Source of the DNA: Syntrophaceae bacterium UBA4810
GTDB lineage: Bacteria; Desulfobacterota; Syntrophia; Syntrophales; Smithellaceae
Assembly (NCBI GenBank): GCA_002402545.1
Contig: DHGA01000005.1
Coordinates: 1-8,795 of the forward strand
Reading direction: 5' to 3'
DNA length: 8,795 nt
The translations under genes and the position numbers were made by a program. This document shows, piece after piece, positions 1-4,816 of the stretch (position 1 is its first letter; every line of letters starts with the position of its first letter). The notes beneath the pieces were generated by a model. It was not told the DNA's origin. It ran no database searches and worked only from the letters and a program-made list of their open reading frames with translations.

Positions 1-4
1 GATC

Positions 5-21
5 GCAGCCCGCTGGGCTGC
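5..21. other. GC-rich hairpin at the window edge
   Basis: GCAGCCC (5-11) and GGGCTGC (15-21) are perfect 7-base arms around a 3-base loop, standing out in an AT-rich stretch. No T-run follows directly, so it is not a convincing terminator. It may be the edge of a dispersed repeat or of a structured transcript from outside the window. From base 1 the + strand is open for 13 codons to a stop at 40-42, so a gene tail cannot be excluded, but I do not recognise it. I see no gene in the rest of 22-163. Confidence 0.4.
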
Positions 22-150
22 TCCGTCTTATATTTTCGTTAGCCAAATATTACAAACGCAAATCACTAAAATATTTATCTTCGATATTTGTTTCTTTACA
101 GGCAAACTCAACACGTTTTTATTCACATAATAGATAGTTTAGTTATTTAT

Positions 151-173
151 TAAAATGTGGTAAGCGTTAACGC
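151..173 (+). promoter_or_regulatory. Possible -10 box and palindromic operator before the membrane-protein gene
   Basis: TAAAAT (151-156) resembles a sigma-70 -10 box, but no good -35 sits at the right distance. Just downstream, GCGTTAACGC (164-173) is a perfect 10-bp palindrome ending 13 bases before the AGGAGG ribosome site. If the -10 is real, the palindrome lies over the transcription start, where a repressor would act. The palindrome is directly visible; the regulatory role is inferred, and a 10-bp palindrome can occur by chance. Confidence 0.25.
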
Positions 174-199
174 AAAATAAGTAACCAGGAGGTGGCTAA

Positions 200-982
200 A
201 TGGCAGACAAGGGTACAAAGAAAAAACTAACAAAGGTAACGGGTGGAGAAAGCTCATCCGCGGCCCCGGTAAAACCATTCGTTGCCAGTGACGAAAGCAA
301 GAAAAAAGCGAGAAATTTTCGCATAATCGCGGTTCTTTGCTGGCTGGTGGCTATCGCTTTTCAGGGCGTCGCGATTTATCTCCTTACAAAACCGCCGATT
401 GTTATGTGGCAACTTATCGCACTCATCTTAGCGGATTTAATTTTTGTCATTGCCGGCTCGCTTTTGTGGAAAAAATCGAACAGATTCGATCCGCCGTCAG
501 AAAAAAACAAAATCTTGTTTTTCATGCAAAGCCAGCTTGGCGTTATCGCGGCCATCATCGCCTTTTTGCCCCTCATTATTCTCATATTCATGAATAAGAA
601 TGTAAGCGGCAAACAAAAAGGTATTATCGGCGGCATCGCGATCGCGGCTTTGCTGATTGCGGGTGTCACCGGCGTTGACTGGAATCCCCCATCGGTGGAA
701 CAATACGCCGAGCAGACAGCTCAGGTGGAAGAGCTCACCGGCAAGAACAGCGTCTTCTGGACAAAAGCCGGCACGCGTTACCATCTCTATTCGGATTGCT
801 GGCGCATTAACACCAAAAGAACGGACGAAATTTTCCAGGGCACCGTCGCGCAGGCAAGAGAATTAAAGAACATCTCTGAACTTTGCAGCACCTGCGAAGA
901 GAGGGTAAGAAAAGAAAAAGGATTAGAGATAGGGAAAACTGCGGCTGAAGCGGCAAAGGAAGCCTTAGAGAAAAAAGAATAA
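200..982 (+). CDS. Four-helix membrane protein with a cytosolic-type Cys/His tail, unknown function
   Basis: A 260-residue protein I do not recognise as a named family. ATG at 200 follows AGGAGG (187-192) at 7 bases, a strong site. A Lys-rich, low-complexity N-terminus (1-40) precedes four hydrophobic stretches at about 41-62, 68-90, 110-131 and 140-157. A soluble tail (160-260) follows. It contains YHLYSDCW (194-201) and CSTC (229-232), so His195, Cys200, Cys229 and Cys232 could bind a metal; the 'G-x-x-YH...C' pattern recalls small zinc-ribbon or Ada-like modules seen at the ends of bacterial membrane proteins, but this is analogy. The end is charged and Lys/Glu/Ala-rich, probably helical. 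There is no signal peptidase site, so the first helix is probably an anchor. It appears monocistronic, with the nearest terminator 326 bases past its stop. Confidence 0.8.
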   Translation: MADKGTKKKLTKVTGGESSSAAPVKPFVASDESKKKARNFRIIAVLCWLVAIAFQGVAIYLLTKPPIVMWQLIALILADLIFVIAGSLLWKKSNRFDPPSEKNKILFFMQSQLGVIAAIIAFLPLIILIFMNKNVSGKQKGIIGGIAIAALLIAGVTGVDWNPPSVEQYAEQTAQVEELTGKNSVFWTKAGTRYHLYSDCWRINTKRTDEIFQGTVAQARELKNISELCSTCEERVRKEKGLEIGKTAAEAAKEALEKKE

Positions 983-1053
983 AGAATTAGCTGTTTCTAT
1001 CGTTCGTTCAATATTTTGAGAGATTTGCAGAACCCTGTAAATCCAGCACCTTG

Positions 1054-1272
1054 GTCATGCCGGCCTAAAGCCCAGCGAATGCTGGGGGTATCCAGCGTTA
1101 TCTAGTATTTCCTGGATTCCGGCTTTCGAGACTGTGTCATAATGTCTTTGCGAGGGAGTACAACGACCGAAGCAATCTCTTATCTGTTCAATATTATAGG
1201 GATTGCCGCGCTCCCTTCGGGAGCTCGCAATGACAAATGATGATTGCGACACAGTCTCTTCGACGGAATGAC
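1054..1272. repeat. Dispersed palindromic repeat, interrupted by a second element
   Basis: The outer ends are an imperfect inverted repeat: GTCATGCCGG (1054-1063) against ACGGAATGAC (1263-1272), 8 of 10 matching. Inside, CCCAGC-GAAT-GCTGGG (1071-1086) is a perfect hairpin and CTGGATTCCGGCTTTC (1112-1127) is a typical repeat phrase. Joining 1127 to 1262 restores ATTCCG-8 bases-CGGAAT, so the original repeat was about 85 bp and was split by the element at 1128-1258. Repeats with GTCATTCCGG/CCGGAATGAC ends are common between genes in many environmental bacteria, from recalled patterns. No protein is believable here, although the minus strand is open for 78 codons. Confidence 0.7.
1128..1258. mobile_element. 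131-bp MITE-like element with 11-bp perfect inverted ends
   Basis: GAGACTGTGTC (1128-1138) and GACACAGTCTC (1248-1258) are perfect 11-base inverted ends. TTC flanks both sides (1125-1127 and 1259-1261), as a 3-bp target duplication would. The body is itself an imperfect palindrome: a TTGCGAG...GCAATCTC half (1145-1182 region) faces GGGATTGCCGCG...CTCGCAATGAC, with an internal perfect hairpin GCTCCC-TTC-GGGAGC at 1210-1224. There is no transposase, so movement would depend on one elsewhere. An equally good reading is TTCGA as a 5-bp duplication (1125-1129 and 1259-1263). Confidence 0.6.
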
Positions 1273-1307
1273 GTAAAAAGGATTTGTGCAAAGCTTCAAT
1301 TTTGATT

Positions 1308-1346
1308 ATTCCGGTTCGGGCGCGATGCCTGAACCGGAATTTTTTT
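1308..1346 (+). terminator. Strong intrinsic terminator
   Basis: A 14-bp stem pairs 1308-1321 with 1327-1340, all Watson-Crick but one G-T pair, around a 5-base loop. The T-run 1340-1346 follows at once. It reads on the + strand and probably ends transcription from the membrane-protein gene (stop at 980-982) after passing through the repeat. It also shields the amidohydrolase gene downstream from read-through. Confidence 0.85.
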
Positions 1347-1415
1347 ATCCTAAAGCCCTGATAAAACTGACATTTTTAAAAAACTCCTTTTGCATAAAAA
1401 GGCAAATTTACCTAA

Positions 1416-1468
1416 TATAATCAGCAAGCTTTGCGCGTTTTGACGTTTTTCGCAGGAAATATTAATAT
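1416..1468 (+). promoter_or_regulatory. Candidate promoters for the amidohydrolase-peptidase gene
   Basis: The better-spaced candidate is TTGACG (1440-1445), 17 bases, TAATAT (1463-1468), with a start near 1475. A perfect TATAAT also lies at 1416-1421, but its nearest -35-like sequence, TTGCAT (1390-1395), is 20 bases away. The region lies after a strong terminator and before a gene, so a promoter is expected here; which one is used cannot be told. Confidence 0.45.
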
Positions 1469-1471
1469 TTT

Positions 1472-1529
1472 CAAAACCAGGTAAAGGCGATAATATACAA
1501 ACAATCGGTGTCCTGGTTTTGGATTTTTT
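1472..1529 (+). promoter_or_regulatory. Leader hairpin with T-run, possible attenuator or operator
   Basis: CAAAACCAGG (1472-1481) and CCTGGTTTTG (1512-1521) form a perfect 10-bp stem around a 30-base loop. Six T residues (1524-1529) follow after two bases, and the ATG is 24 bases further on. A hairpin plus T-run in a 5' leader can act as a transcription attenuator. The long loop makes it weaker than a standard terminator, so it could be the closing stem of a larger fold or a protein-binding inverted repeat. I do not recognise a known riboswitch. Confidence 0.4.
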
Positions 1530-1553
1530 AACAAAAAGAAAGGGTGCGCGGGT

Positions 1554-2867
1554 ATGACGGAAGCGGATATTTTAGTCGTTGTGCCGCATGGCGGCGTGGC
1601 CATACCTCCGGAAATTCCTCTTGAAGATCTCTCTGAAGATTTGACCCAACTGATTAGAAACGTGGATTGGTACACGCAGTGGCTTTACGATTTCCGCGAT
1701 TTTCTCAATAACCGGCAGTTGCTTTTTCCGTATTGCAGTATTTTGCTCGAAGCCAACCGCGATCCGGAAATCATTGATGAGAGCGTGCCCCTGCAAGATG
1801 TGTTCGGCCGCCCGATTTACCGCACGGGCTGCGAGCCTTCCGCTTCCATGCGCGCCTCATGGTCGGATAAATATCTGAAGCCCTTTCATCGAAGCATTGA
1901 AGAAAACATTTCCGCCGGCGCGGGTCTGCTCTTCGACGGGCATTCCACAATAACGGCGCGAGGCGTTGCGGATAATCAGATTGACCTGATGAATTTTCAA
2001 AAAACAGAGCGCGATAATGAACCGCTTTATTACTGCCCGGATGTTATTGTGGAAACATACGCCGCCGAACTGCGCAAGCGCCTGCCGGACGTGCTGGTCA
2101 CCATGAACGCCTCGGAATATATAAAAGTGCACGGACATATCTGCGCCGCGCATTCGGTCAACGCGTTAAAACGGACGGGGGCGCGCGCCCCCGCTTTTAT
2201 TCAGGAAACAAACGAGCATCTTTTTAAAAACGCCGACGGCACGCCGAATCTCGCGCAAATTAACCGCCTGCGCCGCGCGTTCGCGGAATCGCTTTCGCAG
2301 ACTGTTCAGTCACTCGAGGCTTCACAAAAAATATCCATGATTGATCTGCATGTGGGCAAGCAAACTTACGATTATGATTGTGGCTCACAGGCACTGCAAA
2401 CGGTAATGGGATATTACGGCGTGGATGTGCGCGGCGACGAATTGATGGAGAAGCTGGGAACCGCTCCGGACACGGGCACGCCGATTCAGTCGATGATTTT
2501 GGTGGCGCAACAATACGGGTTTGAAGTCAATTCCGGCACGCACTGGTCGCTAAACCAAGTGAAGCAGTATGTGGACACCGGCACTCCGGTAATCGTTTTG
2601 CTGCAGGCGTGGGCCGACCGCAATATGACGCTCGATGACTGGCGAAACGATTGGGAAAACGGACATTACGCGATTGTTATCGGCGTTAATAAAAATTTTC
2701 TGCTCTTTGAAGATCCGGCAACTATCCGCCGCACCTGGCTGCGCGAACGCGAATTTCTGGCGCGCTGGCACGACATGGACCCCAAAACAGGAGAAAGATA
2801 CGAGCATTTCGGCATGGTGCTTTTGGGGAAAGAACCGGCCAAGTTATCTCTGGAACATATGGATTGA
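1554..2867 (+). CDS. Fusion of N-formylglutamate amidohydrolase-like and C39-like cysteine peptidase domains
   Basis: A 437-residue protein with no signal peptide or membrane segment, so probably cytoplasmic. Residues about 5-250 match the N-formylglutamate amidohydrolase family (HutG type), which removes the formyl group from N-formyl-glutamate or cleaves related N-acyl amino acids using a metal. Visible landmarks are PHGG (11-14), NVDWY (36-40), EANRDPE (66-72, the 'DxNRDP' position), DGHS (128-131) and QETNEH (217-222). Residues about 260-425 look like a C39-like papain-fold peptidase: Gln270 and Cys276 in the QTYDYDCGSQAL segment, His371 in ENGHYAIVIG, and Asp387 in LFEDP form a complete apparent catalytic set. 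The join is one open frame with a short linker (about 245-262), so this is a real fusion, not read-through. ATG 1554 has a modest purine-rich site (GAAAGGG, 1538-1544), and no other start lies just upstream. No hut genes are adjacent, so histidine breakdown is unlikely to be its job. Its substrate is unknown. Confidence 0.85.
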   Translation: MTEADILVVVPHGGVAIPPEIPLEDLSEDLTQLIRNVDWYTQWLYDFRDFLNNRQLLFPYCSILLEANRDPEIIDESVPLQDVFGRPIYRTGCEPSASMRASWSDKYLKPFHRSIEENISAGAGLLFDGHSTITARGVADNQIDLMNFQKTERDNEPLYYCPDVIVETYAAELRKRLPDVLVTMNASEYIKVHGHICAAHSVNALKRTGARAPAFIQETNEHLFKNADGTPNLAQINRLRRAFAESLSQTVQSLEASQKISMIDLHVGKQTYDYDCGSQALQTVMGYYGVDVRGDELMEKLGTAPDTGTPIQSMILVAQQYGFEVNSGTHWSLNQVKQYVDTGTPVIVLLQAWADRNMTLDDWRNDWENGHYAIVIGVNKNFLLFEDPATIRRTWLREREFLARWHDMDPKTGERYEHFGMVLLGKEPAKLSLEHMD

Positions 2868-3026
2868 TCAAATCAGGCATTGTAAATATTTTAATCAGTC
2901 TGTTTCATTGAGTTCTTACCGAATTTTTATAGGGCGCAAAAGCAAAACTGTCAAAGAGCATAAGGCTCTAATAACATTGTTGATTTAAGCTTTTACGAAT
3001 CTTAAAATACCTGAACCGTACATGAC

Positions 3027-3055
3027 TTGCTTTTAACTATTAACTACGCTACATT
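3027..3055 (+). promoter_or_regulatory. Weak sigma-70 promoter candidate for the lipoprotein operon
   Basis: TTGCTT (3027-3032), 17 bases, TACATT (3050-3055): correct spacing but poor hexamers (3 of 6 and 4 of 6). The start would be near 3062, giving a leader of about 59 bases before ATG 3121. The rest of the gap 2868-3120 holds only a 5-bp hairpin (2955-2969) with no T-run, so no clear terminator is seen for the upstream gene. Confidence 0.3.
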
Positions 3056-3120
3056 TATGAATATAAAGAAACAAATTTTGCATGAGTATTTCGCGGCGGT
3101 TTAACCAAAGGAGGCCATAA

Positions 3121-3726
3121 ATGATGTCAATTGAGAAAATGACAAGAAGAAAATATATATCGAAGCGAAGTTTATCAAAGGCCAGCTTCCGGCTTTTGAT
3201 TCTCTTTTTAATTATTTCATTGACTGCGTGTTATCCGGCAGCTTATCGCGAAACCGCGGCGCCAAGCCCGCCTGAAAAACCGCCTCTCACGCAGATATTC
3301 TTTTACCCAAAACAAGGCCAGACAAAAGAACAGCAATCACGCGATCACTACGAATGTTACAACTGGGCGATGGAGCAAACAAGTTTTGATCCCAGCCAGT
3401 CGCAAATTCCACCCAATCGGCGCGTTAAAGTAGTGCCCATGCCTCCGCCCGGGCATGATACTATTGCCATGGCTATCGCAGGAGCGGTACTGGGCGCGTT
3501 AATCGCGGGGCCCCGGCACGCGGGCGCGGGCGCGTTGATCGGCGCGGGAAGCGGCGCTATTGCCGGCGCCATATCTGACGCGACGAGACAGCAGTATGCC
3601 GAGCAAATGGAAGAAGCTTACGCGAATCGTGACCAGGCGCTTGATCCCGCCTACGAAGGAAAAGCGCGCGATTTCCGGCGCGCGATGTCGGCTTGCCTCG
3701 AAGGCCGCGGCTACAGTGTGCAGTAA
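3121..3726 (+). CDS. Glycine-zipper lipoprotein with a two-part cysteine domain
   Basis: A 201-residue predicted lipoprotein. A basic N-terminus and hydrophobic run (24-35) end in the lipobox LTAC, with Cys37 as the lipidated residue, so it should be anchored in a membrane facing the periplasm. A Gly/Ala-rich segment (115-152) with small-x3-small spacing is a glycine zipper of the kind found in outer-membrane proteins (Gly-zipper_Omp or Rick_17kDa type), and suggests helix packing in or on the membrane. It sits between two blocks also found in the next gene: YPKQGQ...QS.DHYECYNWA (62-83, Cys79) and FRRAMSACLEGRGY (185-198, Cys192). AAAGGAGG (3107-3114) fits ATG 3121 well; ATG 3124 is nearly as good and would remove one residue. 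The next gene begins 24 bases after the stop, so the two are an operon. Function unknown; an envelope structural or stress role is inferred. Confidence 0.8.
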   Translation: MMSIEKMTRRKYISKRSLSKASFRLLILFLIISLTACYPAAYRETAAPSPPEKPPLTQIFFYPKQGQTKEQQSRDHYECYNWAMEQTSFDPSQSQIPPNRRVKVVPMPPPGHDTIAMAIAGAVLGALIAGPRHAGAGALIGAGSGAIAGAISDATRQQYAEQMEEAYANRDQALDPAYEGKARDFRRAMSACLEGRGYSVQ

Positions 3727-3737
3727 CAAATATTACT

Positions 3738-3746
3738 GGAGGTGAT
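3738..3746 (+). promoter_or_regulatory. Full-length Shine-Dalgarno site that fixes the start at 3751
   Basis: GGAGGTGAT (3738-3746) is fully complementary to the 16S rRNA 3' end. An in-frame GTG at 3742 lies inside this site and cannot be the start. ATG 3751 lies 8 bases after GGAGG and is the correct start. Confidence 0.8.
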
Positions 3747-3750
3747 AATT

Positions 3751-4440
3751 ATGCAATCTGCTCAATATAAAAAATTACATTTAGGCATTGCATTGACGAT
3801 TTTTGTTTTTTTAGGAGCTATGCTTTTGGCTTTCGCGCAGGACGCGTACGCGCAAAGGCCAAGCCCCAAACCCGGCCCCGTGCCAAGTTCGCGCTTCATG
3901 GATTCGCGGCATCACCATGACCACGCGTATCCGTCACGCGGCCATTCCATTAGCAGGCTGCCGAGAGGATACCATCCTGTGTTTCATCGCAATTCGCGAT
4001 ATTATTTCCACGGCGGAGCGTGGTACCGTCCTTACGGCTCATACTTTACTGTTGTCGCTCCTCCTTTTGGACTTATCGTTCCCTTCTTGCCTCTTTACTA
4101 CTCGACAATTTGGGTGGGTGGCGCGCCTTACTTTTACGCCAATCAAGTTTATTATACCCGAACCACCGGCGGTTATATGGTTGTTGAGCCGCCCAAAGAA
4201 AACATAGTTGAAGCGCCGGTGCCTGAAGAGCGGTTATTTATTTATCCGCGCAAAGGCCAAAGCGAAAAAAAGCAGTCGGACGACCGCTATGAATGCCACC
4301 GCTGGGCTGTGGATCAGACACTTTATGATCCGACCCAGCCGCCGGAGAGCGTGCCCGCGTCTCAATTATACCAGAAGCGCGCCGATTATCAGCGGGCGAT
4401 AAGTGCCTGTCTTGACGCGCGGGGATATACGGTTAAATAA
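3751..4440 (+). CDS. Exported DUF6515-like protein sharing the cysteine tail of its neighbour
   Basis: A 229-residue secreted protein. The signal peptide has KK, a hydrophobic core (about 12-27) and a likely cut after Ala-Tyr-Ala (32-34); there is no lipobox, so it should be free in the periplasm or outer membrane associated. A His/Arg-rich linker with HHHDH (55-59 region) follows. Residues about 75-147 carry the aromatic repeats typical of DUF6515: FHGGAWYRPYGSYF, VVAPPFGLIVPFLP, WVGGAPYFYANQVYY and GGYMVVEPP. The C-terminal part (about 164-229) repeats the neighbour's blocks: YPRKGQ...QS.DRYECHRWA (165-186, Cys182) and YQRAISACLDARGY (213-226, Cys220), here joined by a short spacer instead of a glycine zipper. 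The two cysteines could form a disulfide. Second gene of the operon, followed by a terminator. Biological role unknown. Confidence 0.8.
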   Translation: MQSAQYKKLHLGIALTIFVFLGAMLLAFAQDAYAQRPSPKPGPVPSSRFMDSRHHHDHAYPSRGHSISRLPRGYHPVFHRNSRYYFHGGAWYRPYGSYFTVVAPPFGLIVPFLPLYYSTIWVGGAPYFYANQVYYTRTTGGYMVVEPPKENIVEAPVPEERLFIYPRKGQSEKKQSDDRYECHRWAVDQTLYDPTQPPESVPASQLYQKRADYQRAISACLDARGYTVK

Positions 4441-4490
4441 TACAAGCCGGTTTTTCTTATCATGCCTGTTAGGCTAGAAACACGGCAGAC

Positions 4491-4525
4491 AAAAGCCCGA
4501 AAGAATCTCTCTTTCGGGCTTTTTT
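4491..4525 (+). terminator. Intrinsic terminator of the lipoprotein operon
   Basis: A perfect 10-bp stem, AGCCCGAAAG (4494-4503) with CTTTCGGGCT (4511-4520), around a 7-base loop, followed by T residues 4520-4525. A short A-run (4491-4494) precedes it, so it would also work on the minus strand, although no minus-strand gene faces it. It begins 50 bases after the stop. Confidence 0.9.
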
Positions 4526-4698
4526 AGCAGAAAAATTTACGCAGGATAATTGCTCGCAATGCAATGATCATCCTATTTTTCAAGGTTCAAAAACTGGTTA
4601 TGCTTTTTATAAAATTAATCCGATATTTTTACCCTGTCCTCGCCATAAAACTGCCCATTTTCACGCAAAAGAAGGAAAAAGTTAAAAAAGATCAAAGC

Positions 4699-4742
4699 AC
4701 TACATCTTGTGGTATAAGGCGCTAAAAACCACATTTTGTGGT
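4699..4742. promoter_or_regulatory. Tandem 15-bp dyads upstream of the smc promoter
   Basis: ACCACA-TTT-TGTGGT (4728-4742) is a perfect 6+3+6 dyad. ACTACA-TCT-TGTGGT (4699-4713) is the same dyad with one mismatched pair. Their centres are 29 bp apart and the second ends 8 bases before the smc -35 box. The 14-base cores ACATYTTGTGGTAT differ at one position. Two matched dyads in a fixed relation to a promoter suggest a dimeric regulator binding side by side. The regulator is not identified. Confidence 0.5.
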
Positions 4743-4750
4743 ATTTTCCC

Positions 4751-4779
4751 TTTACAAAGGATTTTTCTTCTGCTAGAAT
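4751..4779 (+). promoter_or_regulatory. Sigma-70 promoter for smc
   Basis: TTTACA (4751-4756), 17 bases, TAGAAT (4774-4779): each hexamer matches 5 of 6, the spacing is ideal, and TGC before the -10 makes it an extended -10 promoter. Transcription should start near 4786, leaving a leader of about 30 bases with no clear Shine-Dalgarno site before ATG 4817. Confidence 0.7.
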
Positions 4780-4816
4780 TTCCAAAATTTTGCGCATTTG
4801 GTTGAAATTATTACTT

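Noticed and set aside
1055..1291. 78-codon minus-strand open frame
   Set aside because: It lies almost entirely in the palindromic repeats, has no ribosome site, and phrases such as 'VIASSRRERGNP' are what these repeats give when translated. Treated as non-coding.
1554..2310. Histidine-degradation (hut) locus
   Set aside because: No other hut gene is nearby, and the domain is fused to a peptidase, so assignment as hutG was not made.
2635..2988. 117-codon + strand frame overlapping the fusion gene's end
   Set aside because: Mostly within the well-supported peptidase domain in another frame; no ribosome site and no recognisable features.
3742..3750. GTG start for the DUF6515-like gene
   Set aside because: The GTG is part of the Shine-Dalgarno sequence for ATG 3751.
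4698..4740. NrdR boxes upstream of smc
   Set aside because: CACTACATCTTGTG (4698-4711) resembles an NrdR box, but the second copy matches poorly, the 29-bp spacing is short of the usual 31-32, and no ribonucleotide reductase gene is present.
4736..4816. Upstream start adding 27 residues to SMC
   Set aside because: The added residues do not fit the family, and ATG 4736 is before the predicted promoter and inside a dyad.
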